From assembly GCA_000827265.1 (NCBI GenBank), contig KN834781.1:1-64000 (forward strand): 64,000 nucleotides of DNA. Reading direction: 5' to 3'. The DNA comes from Collybiopsis luxurians FD-317 M1. Lineage: Eukaryota > Basidiomycota > Agaricomycetes > Agaricales > Omphalotaceae. Both the position numbers and the translations under genes were made by a program. The stretch's first letter is position 1. Each line of letters starts with the position of its first letter. The notes below the pieces were generated by a model, which saw only the letters and a list, made by a program, of their open reading frames with translations, searched no databases and was not told the DNA's origin. Below are positions 1-11,795 of the stretch, piece after piece.

Positions 1-136
1 CTTTTTTCCAATGGACGTATGACGTGAAAATTAGGTCTCAGGTTAGCTAGCTTTAGTATCTCCCATTTTAAATAGACGGGGAATCAACCAAGGGTCTATT
101 AAAAGAACAGGCGTCGATGAAGAATAGCTGTATATA

Positions 137-295
137 CAGTATTTAAAAAGAGCCCCGATTACTGAAGCTGACTGTCTCTTTATAAATGGACAGGGTACCC
201 AGCTTTAGTATGCTCTCCTATAGGTTTACAGTATTTAAAAAGAACCCCGATTACAGGAGTTACTCAATGTCTCTTTATAAATGGACAGGGTACCC
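137..295. repeat. Short tandem direct repeat, about 92 bp period
   Basis: Positions 137-200 and 229-295 are near-identical. Both begin CAGTATTTAAAAAG, continue with CCCCGATTAC and end CTCTTTATAAATGGACAGGG followed by TACCC. A third, more degraded unit starts near 310 (CATTTAAAGAGAGCCCTGG). The period is about 92 bp. No open reading frame explains it. Confidence 0.75.
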
Positions 296-937
296 AAGGC
301 CGTATGGATGTCATTTAAAGAGAGCCCTGGCTATCGAAGCCAGAGGCGAGACACCGTGGCTTTCGTGGGGTATTTGATAGTGGTACGTACCGTGATTTCC
401 CTTGGTCTTTTCAAAGATCTTACATGGTTTCCTGACAACCCATGAATTGAACAAAATGGTACAGTAATGTAGTACTATTCGGACAATCTGCAAAGTGCAT
501 GGAATAAGTGGAGCAAAATGAATGATCTAATAAGCTGATAATATGTAGGGTATATGCAGGGATATGGATAAATGACAACAGACTGCGTAACAACCCGCTA
601 CAATTGGGCAGATAAAAGGTTTTTGCTTCGAGGGCAGGTACTTTTCGTCAACCTACAGTATTGCGGATTCTCTCAATTTACAGATGCCGTATACGCCATC
701 CATGTGTAGCAGATACTAATTAAATGTATTACCAATATCTATATACTTGCCATTCGTGCGGACCACCCTTCGTTTGGTGTCCAGATTGTGTGCAGAGCGA
801 GTTGAAATACCACATTTGTGACGCCTAACTAGTCTTCCTGTCTATCAAAAAGGGGCCCGTTCAACCTCGGAACTCGCTAATTATCTGGTGCGCATTTGTT
901 CTACAAATATCACACCATTTTACAGAAACCCACCAAC

Positions 938-962
938 ACCATATTACCAGTGGTAATATGGT
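938..962. repeat. Perfect 11-bp inverted repeat with 3-nt loop
   Basis: ACCATATTACC and GGTAATATGGT flank the loop AGT. The arms match perfectly. No flanking gene is supported, so a role as a terminator or element end is not established. Confidence 0.7.
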
Positions 963-1810
963 ATTACTATTGATTAATAGGTTACTTGCCTCTAAGTATT
1001 GTTATATCAGTGCTTATACTCAGTTGCTCCAGCAGTTTAGTGCTCGACTTGGCCCGATCCAAGAAGCGTTGTTCAACTTCTCCACCCATGCCTCCCACGG
1101 AAAGTTCGGTAAGATTACTTATTATGTCAGTATACCCCATCATATCCCTTGATTTTAAAAGTCATGCATGGTCTTTTACATGTGGCGGTAATTCTAGGTC
1201 AAGATCTGAGAGTATAGTCCATAAATATGGACGGCATACAGAGTTATATGTTGCCGAATGCATCGGTTTGGCCGCGAGAACCGCTCGAATTTGGGTATGG
1301 CAAGCCTTACTAAAATCATTCAAAATGTCGTTCGAAACTCTCTGATCCGTTTATGACAGGATTATCCTATGATGGGAGCCCTAACCTTGGGCGCTTCTGA
1401 TATCTCATATGGTACATCAACTAACACGTAGGGGAAATAGATGAGAAAATGTTGACAATGCTGATCCACATGTCCATGAGATGCACATACAAGTGAGAAT
1501 GGCCTTGAGCATAGCCAGTATGGCCAAGCAATCAAGGGAGCTGTTCAAAAGCATAGTAAGAGATATGCTGAGTGTAAACACCCAGGTGGGCGGGGAGAGC
1601 AGCACATACATAGGGAATGGAGGGTACACTGCACTCAAAAGGTGAAAGTGAAAAGGGGCGCAATTGTAAGCAGGCTATTATATATGAACCCAGGCTTACA
1701 GCGATGAAGTTTGATGCTGATAGTCTGGAGGACTTGCAATAGATAATGTGCACAAATTAACTTGTTTGTGCATAATCCTTTGGTAGCATCAGTTGATAAA
1801 ATAAATTTAT

Positions 1811-1930
1811 CTACCCCCTAACCTTAACCGCACTTTGCGCACCCTGAACCCTAGCTTTTTGCAAACACTTTGTGGCCCGTGGCCCGTGGGTGCCCCTAAC
1901 CCGAATCCTAACTTCATCCTACCCTTACCA
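1811..1930. repeat. Degenerate telomere-like CCCTAA tract
   Basis: The stretch contains repeated variants of the fungal telomere unit: CCCCCTAACCTTAACCG, ACCCTGAACCCTAGC, GCCCCTAACCCGAATCCTAAC and ATCCTACCCTTACC. A GTGGCCC duplication lies between them. The units are diverged and interspersed, unlike a live telomere. This may be a decayed subtelomeric or interstitial telomeric tract, or a C-rich satellite fragment. Confidence 0.4.
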
Positions 1931-3242
1931 TCTACCTGCCCCCACTGGTCCATCAACAGAGCCAGTTGTTTGGCAATGTTGGAGACAGTTCCAAAATGTT
2001 AGGGCTAGCTCGAGTGCCTGCAAATTTGCCTGACCCTACGGTAGTTACCAAAGGATAGTTCACAAACATTCATTTAGTAGCACCAAAGATTGTGAACAAT
2101 CACAGTGACTGATGAAGATAAGAAAAAAGAAAACCGTACACACAGCTGCCAATGCAGATAGGCAGACCTGTAGTATAATCGCAGTCAGGGAAGCAGAAGC
2201 TATTTCTGGCACTGAAGTAGGCACTTGGAGTTGGTGATGAGAAGAATAAATGATGAGCAGAATAGATAAGTAACAGGTAGACGCAAATGTAGTGCCTACC
2301 GGTCGGAAACTAGGGCCAAAAATAGTGATGTATTGAACAGTAAAGACCTCAAAACTCCTTGTAGAATTCCATACGGTCAGTGTACACGGATATCAGTCAA
2401 TCGTCAGTGTGCATTGTGGCCCACTTACAGGAGACTATTGTAGAATGAGGTTCTGTAATGACAGAGTCCTTGTGAATTCACTTATTAGTCAACCAATACA
2501 CTCGATGCGAAAGGAAATAACTTATTCAGTACATGACAGTCAGACTAAAGGGGAGCGGAACCATGCCAAGCTATCTAAAAAAACAGTTACAGTCAAAAAG
2601 TCAAAGCCACCTCAACTGATTGACACTGACTGGAATACATACAAGATGTATGGATAAAACGAGCAAGAAAGTTGCATATCGTACAACTCCATTTCCAATG
2701 CCACTGATAAAATCTTTGACAGGTTGGTAAGAATTCGTAAGATTTTAGTCATATTAGCATGACAATGCATCGAGCATCAAAGCATCGATCCACCTACAAA
2801 ACCCTCTACTTACTTCAAGGGCACTAGAAACAAAATAGCTGCGATTACAAGATATCATGTAGTAAGAAGTGGTAAGATTGAAGCTGAAGGCCCCATGGAC
2901 AGAAGTCTGTCTATAATGGTTGACTGATACATTTACAATGTGGCATGGACTATGACCATCTATATCGGGGATCTTATCCCATGTCCCCCAGAAGTTTTCT
3001 GTAGCACTAGTGTCTGTCATATGTGGGACAGATGATTGATGGACGATCCCAATAAATGTCTCTTTTCTTGCCTTTTTCTATAGATTACTCGATGCATAAA
3101 TAAAGAGTACTTTGGCTTTGAGTGCTAATTCTGAATTCCCGCTCGCGGTATCCTTAAGCAAGCGACACCTGCTCAGATCTCTTCGCCAAACACGTCCACT
3201 TTTCCGGTCTCGGACGCGTTAACCTTCAATAGCAAAATAAAA

Positions 3243-4542
3243 ATGACAATTTACGATGCTACTTTGGGTATGTGCTACTATTTATCCCATGACTCTCAGA
3301 GCGACTAATCGGATTCTAGGTGCTATCTTAATTGGTGTACTGATATCTGGCGTCCTCTTCGGTTCATTTACTTGGCAGGTGTATACTTACCACAAAAGCT
3401 TTCCGGAAGAATCGAACTGGATCAGGTTTGGCTTGGTGAGTTCATGCCATTAATTCGATGGAAGGAAGGTCCGTTAAACTTATCAACGAGATTCAGGTAG
3501 ACGGAATGTGGTAAGTGGTATGGACACGATTGCGCCTATTGCTCCCATGACTAGCATCACTCTCAGGTTCCTGGAACTTGCACACACAGTTTGCACATTT
3601 CATCTCATGTACTTCTATGCGGTAACGCATTACGGAGAACTAGAAGTATTAGAATTTGAATCGACCTCACCATATTCCTGGCCTGCTGCGGTTCTTTTCC
3701 ATAGTATGGTCGCTGTACTGGGTAAGATTTTCATAATTACCTTCCTCATCTGTACTTGACACCTACCCCTGTAGCCCAGAGCTACTTCACATACCGCATC
3801 GCACGCTTTGGAACTTACCATCCGTACATAATCCCAACTATTTGTTCCATCCTTATGTTCTGCGAGCTCTCAGGCGACACTGCAATCGCTGCATACGTCG
3901 TAAAGGAAAATCTACAGAGCTTCCTGAATGTGCACGAATGGTTGATGATAAGTGTCCTGGCAATTCGGACTACGGCTAGTGTGATTATTTCGGTTACACT
4001 AGTGTCTTATCTAGTGCGTGCCAAGAAGAACAACGCGTATAAAAAGTAGGTGTCCAGGGCCAGCATTGCTAGGGTTGTTCCAGCTACTTACTTATTCCTC
4101 AATAGCACAACCGCAGTCATTGATAAGTTGATTCTCTGGTCTATAGGTGAGGGCCACGCTATATCCGTTAAGTGTGTGTTCTTATGCCTTGTCAGAAACA
4201 GGAGCCGTCATGAGGTACGTCAAACTCTCGAATGTTCGATGTTCCCTATATTCATATATCATGATAAACCATCGGTGCACTCGCAGCATGCACGGGATTG
4301 TGTTATTGATTTTTGTAAGTGCCCTTGTGTTTGCCTTTTTCTGTAGTTAATTACAGATTTGTTATCCTGAAATTGGATAGTTATTCTGGAATAGGTTTAA
4401 CTGTACGTATCGGCCTCAACCTTCTTCTGGCTAAATTTTAGTAGGTGCTCAAGCAGATACTTGGCTTGCCCTCTACTTGATTCTGCCGAAAGTGTTCTCT
4501 AACACTATGCTCGCCAAGTATGTTCTATCACGTCCAAGTTGA
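3243..4542 (+). CDS. DUF6534-like multi-pass membrane protein, copy 1
   Basis: This is a multi-exon gene for a basidiomycete seven-helix-like membrane protein of unknown function (DUF6534 family by recognition). Exon 1 is MTIYDATLG and is joined at 3267/3320 to a hydrophobic helix (AILIGVLISGVLFGSF) followed by YHKSFPEESNWIRFGL. A 14-nt micro-exon (3497-3510, VDGMW) follows. Then come helices around FLELAHTVCTFHLMYFYAV, WPAAVLFHSMVAVLG and YIIPTICSILMFCELSG, the segment AVIDKLILWSIETG, and the C-terminal motif LPKVFSNTMLAKYV ending in TGA at 4540-4542. The join between the GIVLLIF exon and the last exon is not resolved. Two paralogues lie near 57-58 and 62-63 kb on the opposite strand, and this is the only one of the three without a visible frameshift. 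The ligand or role is unknown. Confidence 0.72.
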
Positions 4543-5420
4543 AAGCCAAGTGGTAATTTATGTATTTCCTTAAAAAAAGCATGAACTCTCGAATCGGCTT
4601 GCGCAATATGCAGTCGACAATCGTGATTTCTCACGGGTTTGAAATTACCTTTGTAAATCCGGTGGGTCACATTGATGTCTATCTCTCGTAAAATTCCAAC
4701 AGGCTGTCATAATGACAGGCTCAAGATATCTCGGGAAGTTCACAGCTTCAAGGAGCGAGTAGTATGCACGAACTTCATCCAAGATACTATCTTGATACTA
4801 GTGGTGCTCATGCACCAGGTCGTGATCTGTACACTGAGACATCAGAAACCGAATCGACGGTATGAACATAATCTTACACCAGGAACCGTTACATGACTTA
4901 ATGAAAAATATTCAGATACATATATAAGTAGTATAGTCAAAAGTTTGAAAGTGAGGTGGACTGGAATGATTCTGGAGACCCTGAGAAGGAGGATAAAGAA
5001 TATCGACTCGCTTTCTATGATACCTTTAATTGTGCATTTGTGTACGGCGTTTAAACACTCCTTTGAACACTTACGTTCCTTTAAACAGACGTCATTTTAA
5101 TGCTCTAGGGTGATTTGAAATTAGTGTATGATTTATGCACCCAAACTCTGGCTATCTGCTAAGGGTCAAACTTGAACTACATTGCGTGTCTCTTGTAAAA
5201 CAGATATCGAATCAGAAGATGATATTTTGGAAAGCAGTCCATCACAAGTATATAGGCAATACTCTGCCAGTAGGCATTGTGCTTTCCTTCTTAGAAACTT
5301 TGGAATGTGGTGATTAAGCAAGCGTGTGGTACATGGTATACTCCAAGGATAGGCGCGATACAGAACCGAAGGCATCGAATCGAGGCAAACCAAATACAGA
5401 CATTTGGAACCTCGGAACCA

Positions 5421-5491
5421 ATAGATAGATACATACATACATACATACATACATACACGGCTCCGCTAGAGCGGGGTCCCACAAGGGAACA
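5421..5491. repeat. Microsatellite plus two-hairpin module A
   Basis: ATAGATAGAT(ACAT)n at 5421-5458 is followed by hairpin 1 (CTCCGC-TAGA-GCGGGG, 5461-5476) and directly by hairpin 2 (TCCC-ACAA-GGGA, 5477-5488). Module B has the same layout. Read on the minus strand, the order is hairpins then a microsatellite tail, as at the 3' ends of some non-LTR retroelements and SINEs. No coding part of such an element is seen nearby. Confidence 0.6.
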
Positions 5492-5719
5492 TGTTGAATG
5501 GAGTGTGTTCGTTAGGGTAATTGTTGGGACTTAAGTTAAGTTAGAAGCAAAAAGTTCGGTAACAATAGCGGTTATTGGATGCCGCTGAATGGCAATATTA
5601 CCGGAGTTCGCGGACCACAGTGTTTATTTCCGACCGATGGTCGAGTGGACAGCTGGTACACATGAGCCCTTCCAGGTCCCTTTCAGATCTTCTTCAATCT
5701 CAAGTTCTAGGATGTGAAA

Positions 5720-5774
5720 GATAGATAGATAGATTGTACACAGCTCCACATAGGTGGAGTCCCGCGAGGGAACA
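5720..5774. repeat. Microsatellite plus two-hairpin module B
   Basis: (GATA)n at 5720-5734 is followed by hairpin 1 (CTCCAC-ATAG-GTGGAG, 5744-5759) and hairpin 2 (TCCC-GCGA-GGGA, 5760-5771). Compared with module A, one hairpin 1 base pair has switched from G-C to A-T while pairing is kept. The flank AGGGAACA is shared by both modules. Confidence 0.6.
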
Positions 5775-8007
5775 AGGGGTCCAGGGCGAGCTCAAAAAGT
5801 GAAATGACGATAGTTCAGATGTCACTGGTATTGGCTGCGAAAAGATAAGAATCAGCTCATGCATATAATTAGTTGAACTCAGACAAAATTGTGTCAGGCG
5901 GACCTGAATTAAGTATTATTGTTCGGCGTCCGATTCTGTCAAGCAGAATCTTTTCCGGGTAGAGAGTCCATAAGGCAATTGCACAAAAATATAGCAGGTC
6001 TCGTTCTCCACTCTATCACAGCGAGCTCCCTACTCCATCGCATCTGGTAGTTCCACGATAGGACCATGCTGCGTAAAAACTAACTAACTATCATTACCCT
6101 GGCCCAAACCTTGTCATTGGAACTTCTCGAATCTTGTTACGGTCCGGGATCAAGACACAGGGGACATAAGCAAAAGATCAACAAAATGCCACGAATAACT
6201 GGCGTTGATTTGACGAAGGGAAATTACAAACATGCTTACAAGGCTTTGAGTACTAAATCAGGAAAGGAGCTAAAGTACCATAAATAGACAAAATGCTGTA
6301 TAAGTACAACAGGGTCTGAGTATATGCTATGTGGCGGCTAAGATCAAAGCGGAAGACGGTACAGTTGTAACCGTTAAAACCGTACTGTACAGTTACGGTG
6401 GCAATCCCTCGGAGGCAGGAAGTATGAGTGGCGCATGGGCAGCAGCATTTCAAGTGTCCGCCTAAGCTCAGGTGGGCTGCCATAGTGTCGCCCACCTGTG
6501 CAAGGGTCGGAAGCGGCGGTGCTGTACCAGGTCAGTGCCATCTCGGTGCACTGAGACAGACAGCGAGGTGTCATAAACATTATGTATAACGAGACAGGGA
6601 TCTGTCCACTCTTTGCTCTGTCTTCCAGGGTAGGACTTTTCCCTACAATTACTAGACTGTCACTCTCATGAACTTTTTGCACCGCAATTGTAAAGCAAAT
6701 GACCATCTAGCAGTTGTAGGTATTGTAGGCGCGCCGGACATAATCGAACATACTTCCTCAGGGCTGGGAAGTGCAGATAACGCTCCGTTGTGAATAAGTA
6801 TGTGTTCCTCCTGAGCAGGTTGACGGGTGCAATTTACTCCTCTGGTGTGGTTACCTGCTTCCTCCAGCTCAAATCAGAGCCTGGGAGCCATACCTTACGA
6901 CCTGAGTTCCTTCATGAACTGTGGGTGTTGTCATAGACATTCAATACACTGAGCATAAAACCTTTATTAAACATTTGAAGCGGAGGTTATTTACATTGTC
7001 CTGAGATGGATCTTTTCGTCCTTGCTAATGTCCGTATTGAAAAATGATGCAGAATGGGCACTGCGGCTGCAGTACTCTTCCTCCTTTGTTCTTTTTTGCA
7101 ATTAAAGTACACAAAACACTGGATGAGGTGATGGGTAGATTTAACTCGGGTAACTGCCACTCTGGCTATAGTTAGGGATCCGCACAGTAATCGTATAGTA
7201 CAGCTTACCATAAAGGATGGCAATGGCCACTTTTTACGGTCGTATTTATATACCTGCCATATCATACATGTGCCCCCTACTGCAGGAATTTGGCCATTGT
7301 TGTTATCCCAGTACAAACGAAAATGGTTCAATCAATGATTATAGCCTATCAAACCGCTTCGAAGGGTTTGGGCGTTGGATGGTGAATAGCAGAAGTACTA
7401 TGTACTCCAGAGACATAAATATACTAACTGTAGGAGAGGAGTGTCTGGTAAACTAATGCATGTACTGTGTAATTCCTTCCCACCTCGCTGCTTCCAGCTA
7501 TGCAGCTATTTCGAATGTACGTATTCCCGTCAAGTCAGCCGCCATGGAAGATCTTTCACCACTGATACATACGAGCTCCGAGGAACGAGAGTCACGCATT
7601 TACATAACGGAGCACACGGATAGGACCTAACACTGAACTATCTAATTACAGACCAGATGGTCAAATGAGATGAGACGGAAGACGGTCAGAGGGAAAACCC
7701 GTAAGGACCTGATTCAGAGTTAAGGGCCCTTCACAAGCAAGGGAATTTCCCGGGCCTATATTCGGTCATTGCCGCTGGTGCAGACAATAGAAAGGAGCCT
7801 CCCGAAAATCCACCTAGCAAGTGTGCTACCCTCTGAAACTGATCTAGACGGCGTAGACGCACATCTGCTCCGAGGCTACCAAGATCTGAAGGCAATGCAA
7901 ATATGCTTCACAGATGTTATCAGTCTTGAACTGGACAATGCAGGACTTTGGGCTGGCAATGTCATACCGATAGAGAATCCGCGAGCAGTTGAGTCATCAA
8001 AAGTCGC

Positions 8008-8043
8008 CTCTCTGTCTCTCTCTGTCTCTGTCTCTCTCTCTCT
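8008..8043. repeat. CT-rich microsatellite
   Basis: A run of TCTCTGTCTCTC variants. It lies inside an open frame that looks coding only because the repeat has no stops. Confidence 0.85.
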
Positions 8044-9201
8044 AAACAAATTCTCTAGCCCAGGAATAGCCTCAAGAGGACCTTATCCTTATATTCCTTG
8101 AATTGTTTATGGGAGATGATCGCGAATGCAGGGCCTATACTGATTAAACTCTGAGCACCCAATATCGGTGTCCAGTAACCGCAATCTGGGAACAGAAGTC
8201 ACCTCTAGCTGGAGAAAGTTATCGGAGAACTTATGGGTAGATACCTTTCTGGAACTCCTCAAATTCCCAAACATTCATCCACTACGTAGAACCCTTTTCT
8301 GTTTCTTCCGCTTCCTGTAACGACTCTGGTTCGGAGAGACGGTAAAAAAAAAATTTAAAAAAAACATCAGCGAATACAAAATCAGGTTCATCTTTTTCTC
8401 CAGTAGTTGTACAGGCACCATGGCCGACTGCCTACCACTGCTGGTCCAGGTCCACTAGGGAGAGTAATTCCTTTCCGTCATTGTCAGGTCGAAGACAAAA
8501 AGCGCCTTGTGAATTGAAGACAGATGCCTGGGATTTGAACTCGAGATCAGTGTTGTCTGTTCTTTGAAAAATTGTCGAACCAGTGCGCATACATTGAATA
8601 TCGATTTTCCTCTTCAATCGTTGAAGACTAGAGGGAATTTCATAAATAAGTCTATCAAGATTGCACCATTTTTTTTTTGGCTTTTTATTCACGAATGAAC
8701 TATTCTTCGTGAACTACAAAGAAGGCTAGGGAGGCTACTTCTTGCTTAACGAGGCAGGTATAAGCGTTCCCGTACTCATCGCAAACTCAAGCGGCATTGG
8801 CTTCCAGAATACAACCTACAGTGTAGCGTTACTATAGCGCGACCAGAGTCACAGTAACACCACGAGAGATGGGGGACAAGGTAGGTGCTCAGGAATGACC
8901 GTTGTAACTGTGATATTCGAGAAAACCTGTTTCTACGAGCGTGTTTCTACGAGTACAAATCGAGCGAAAATCTAGCTACCCTGTGTCCGAAAGCAGTAAG
9001 TATGAGATAACAAAGAAGATAAGATATTGTGGATAAGATAAAACAAAGATTAGAAGAGTAACGATAGTAACAAAGTCACGATTCCGTTACATACAGCCTG
9101 TGCATCTATAAATAAGTACGCGCTCAAACTGGCGCTTATTCTGATTGCCACGGACACGTATCCAAAACTGTACTCTACTTCTTTCCACCATCTGGCCCAA
9201 G

Positions 9202-10872
9202 ATGGCGACGCGTTTACCTCCCATTTTTACGCTCCTTTGTGTAATTTTTGTCTCAGTACTGTTAGGGTCAGCAGCCAAGTCAAAATCGAGCACTGGTGAC
9301 TCGGTGCTCGTCATTCTCGAACCTGAAAAGAGGGCCGAATATAGCATCTTTCTTAATGGGCTGGAAGGTTTGTATGTTGGCTTTCAGTGTTGTTTAACGT
9401 ACCTCAAAACGACTACTTATAGCCAAGGGTTACTCGGTAACTCTGCGCGCACCAAAGGACGAACAACCGTTGCTCATTGAAGACGGATTACCAAACTTTT
9501 CGCATGTCGCGTTCTTTGCTTCTGATACCAAAAGTGTGTTAATTTTTAGCTAAATTATTTCTCAAGTATAATATTGCTTCCAGACTTTGCCAAGGATATC
9601 ACCCCGCAATCTCTGGTTCAACTTCTCTCACTCGGAACAAACCTCATTCTAACTCTTGGCCCTAAACAAAACCTCTTGACATCTTTGGCTCCAGAATTCT
9701 CTCTTCTTCTCCCTCCACCAGCCACTCCACTCGTGAGCTTTTTCCCAGAACGAGCTGACTCCCCTAGTGTGATCCCAATTAATGCCAAATCGTCCTCAAC
9801 TCCCAACGATACCTTCTCTGTGCTTACTCCTGGCGTCGGCAGTGTTTGGTTCTCCGGAACTCCCTTCGCGCTGACTCCGAACCCTCTTCTCTTCCCTATT
9901 CTTCGTGCCCCGGCCGAGAGCTTTGCCGCTGACCTGAGTGACGCGAGCGGTTTAGTTTCTGACGCTTTGGTAGATGCATCTGAAAAGGGCGGCGAAGGTC
10001 TTTGGGCAGGCTCCTCGTTAGCCGTTGTCGCTGGCTTCCAAACTCTAATTGGCGGAGGCACCGGACACGGTCTCGACGCAGGCCCTGGCGAAGACAAACA
10101 AGCCCGCGTAGTTTGGGTCGGCGGCCCATCGCTCTTTTCTGATGAATTTGCCAACAAGAAGGTTGTGGAAAAGGTTAAGGAGGAGCGGGGACTCAAAGTT
10201 GTCGAGAACCCTTCAGGAAACAAACAAGCGGCGTTAGACATTGCTGGGTGGGCTTTCCAAGAGCGGGGGGTGTTGCGTATTGATAGTGTGTCACATCGCA
10301 AAGTGAACCAAACTGGGACACCGGAGACGTATACTACTAATGACGAAATTGTGAGTGTGTCCTGCTTTAGACTCTGTCAACTCTTATGAACATCCGAATA
10401 GGTTTACACCGTGAAAATTTCATCATACAACGCCTTTAGTGGTAAATGGGTACCATACTCTGACATCAAGGATCTGCAGCTAGAGTTTACGATGCTTGAT
10501 CCTCATGTGCGAACTGCCCTTCCCGCTGTTCGTGGACAGGCAGGTAAGGCGACCCTGCATCTGCTGCTGTTGACGTCTCAATCTGATCTCACCTTGTTGT
10601 CTAAAGGCACCTACTCAACGACATTCCGGGCTCCCGACCGACACGGTGTATTTAGATTCGTCATCAACCACAAGCGCAAAGGCTTCACCCACCTACTTTA
10701 TACCACGACCGTACCCGTTGTCCCGCCCCGTCACGACGGCTACCCGCGTTTCTTGAGTGCAGCATGGCCTTATTACGCTGGTGCGATAAGTACGAGTGTT
10801 GGGTTCTTGGTATTTTGTGCGCTATATCTAGCTGGGGAGGCCAAGGAAGACAAGAGGAGCAAGAAGGAGTGA
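9202..10872 (+). CDS. WBP1: Oligosaccharyltransferase 48-kDa subunit (Wbp1/OST48)
   Basis: This is the WBP1/OST48/DDOST subunit of the ER oligosaccharyltransferase, which transfers the lipid-linked glycan to Asn of nascent proteins. Five exons are read: 9202-9367, 9423-9533, 9584-10350, 10402-10543 and 10607-10872, all with GT-AG borders and continuous frame. The N-terminus is a signal peptide (PPIFTLLCVIFVSVLLGSA), followed by the luminal GIFT-like domain (GYSVTLRAPKDEQPLL, FFASDTK). The C-terminus has a transmembrane segment (YYAGAISTSVGFLVFCALYL) and a short Lys-rich cytosolic tail ending SKKE, which resembles but does not exactly match the KKXX retrieval signal. The length (about 480 aa) fits the family (roughly 430-480 aa). 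The ATG at 9202 is chosen because it directly precedes the signal peptide. The gene appears intact and single copy here. Confidence 0.92.
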
Positions 10873-11795
10873 GTCAATATAAGTAGATCAATGGAACTGG
10901 AATAGTGTGGAATCGAAAATGAATACTAGTACTTACGGTACTTGTTCTAAGCATTCTTTCGCATGTGTGTAATTTATTCGTTTCTTACCTGCCAGACCAA
11001 TTCGCCTATGTCACTGAGTTTTTATTAGTACCAGCGCTGCGTAGGCGATGTACTTTGAAGCAATATTACTGTTTGGTTAGCCTACGGCGTTGTCATGAGT
11101 CGCGACGGCGGTTATTCGATGCGGTATTTATGTGGGTGCGAAGTGGGAACCATCACATATTATCCGCTGCACCATGACACGCTTGATTGATTATCAGCTG
11201 AGTGCCAGTATGGCACAATCAACAGTCAAAAGTACCGCTGAGGAGTAAGTTTTGGCGTTCGACCATCAGATTCTTGTACATATCCCAGGAAGAACGTTTT
11301 TTCAACAGGACTCTACCTCGTGAAGAATGGCCATGCGTGCTTCCAACCGCCATTAACTCCCGGTGCTTGCAGGAAAGGGCTCTACACCATAAGAGGGAAG
11401 GCACGGCATCGTGATGGTTTCAAGATCTGTACGCTGGTGTACGGCACGACCAAAGATCTCAAAGCCGAGTTTCCGAAGAGCGATCAAAAGCGGCATTGGT
11501 TCCACAGGACGCCAACTCTAGCAAAAGTAAGGCTGAGTATAATTGCACTTCAATTCCGATGAGGGCTCTCATCGAGCAACGGTCGATCCATAGTATTGTC
11601 TCCCGCTCCCTTGTTCGATATCAGAATGAAAGATGCACTCAGTTCAAGTCCTTGATGAGGGAGCCACAACAATCAACAAGCATTCTAGACCACCCGGTGA
11701 GAATAATGATATCTGGAGCAGTGCATTCCTGACACCGGTTTCGATAAAAGCCTTCCATCTTATTTCAAGTGGTGTCTTCCATATCGCTGTTATTT
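10873..11795. other. Intergenic stretch without a supported gene
   Basis: Overlapping short plus-strand open frames (11.2-11.7 kb) are present but show no motif or splice logic. The right end should hold the promoter of the next gene. Confidence 0.5.

Larger units (their letters stand above)
1..3242. other. Gene-poor stretch, no supported gene
   Basis: Only short open frames occur here (the longest about 120 codons, without an ATG), and none has recognisable motifs or splice-linked continuation. The stretch contains a short tandem repeat near its left end, a perfect hairpin near 950 and telomere-like degenerate sequence near 1.8-1.9 kb, each listed separately. A small inverted repeat (8 bp arms) lies at 1749-1772. 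The rest shows nothing I can assign. Confidence 0.6.
4543..9201. other. Long gene-poor intergenic stretch
   Basis: No gene is supported over 4.6 kb. Short open frames are present but lack motifs and splice-linked continuation. The stretch holds two related microsatellite-plus-hairpin modules (5.4 and 5.7 kb), a CT microsatellite (8.0 kb) and an A-rich run near 8350. The promoter of the WBP1 gene must lie at its right end. Confidence 0.55.

Noticed and set aside
7769..8101. Plus-strand open frame of about 110 codons
   Set aside because: It contains a CT microsatellite translated as Ser/Leu/Val repeats, has no motif or splice-linked continuation, and lies in gene-poor DNA.
9618..10301. Long minus-strand open frame (about 227 codons)
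   Set aside because: It lies antisense to exon 3 of WBP1, whose plus-strand frame has clear family motifs; the antisense frame has none.
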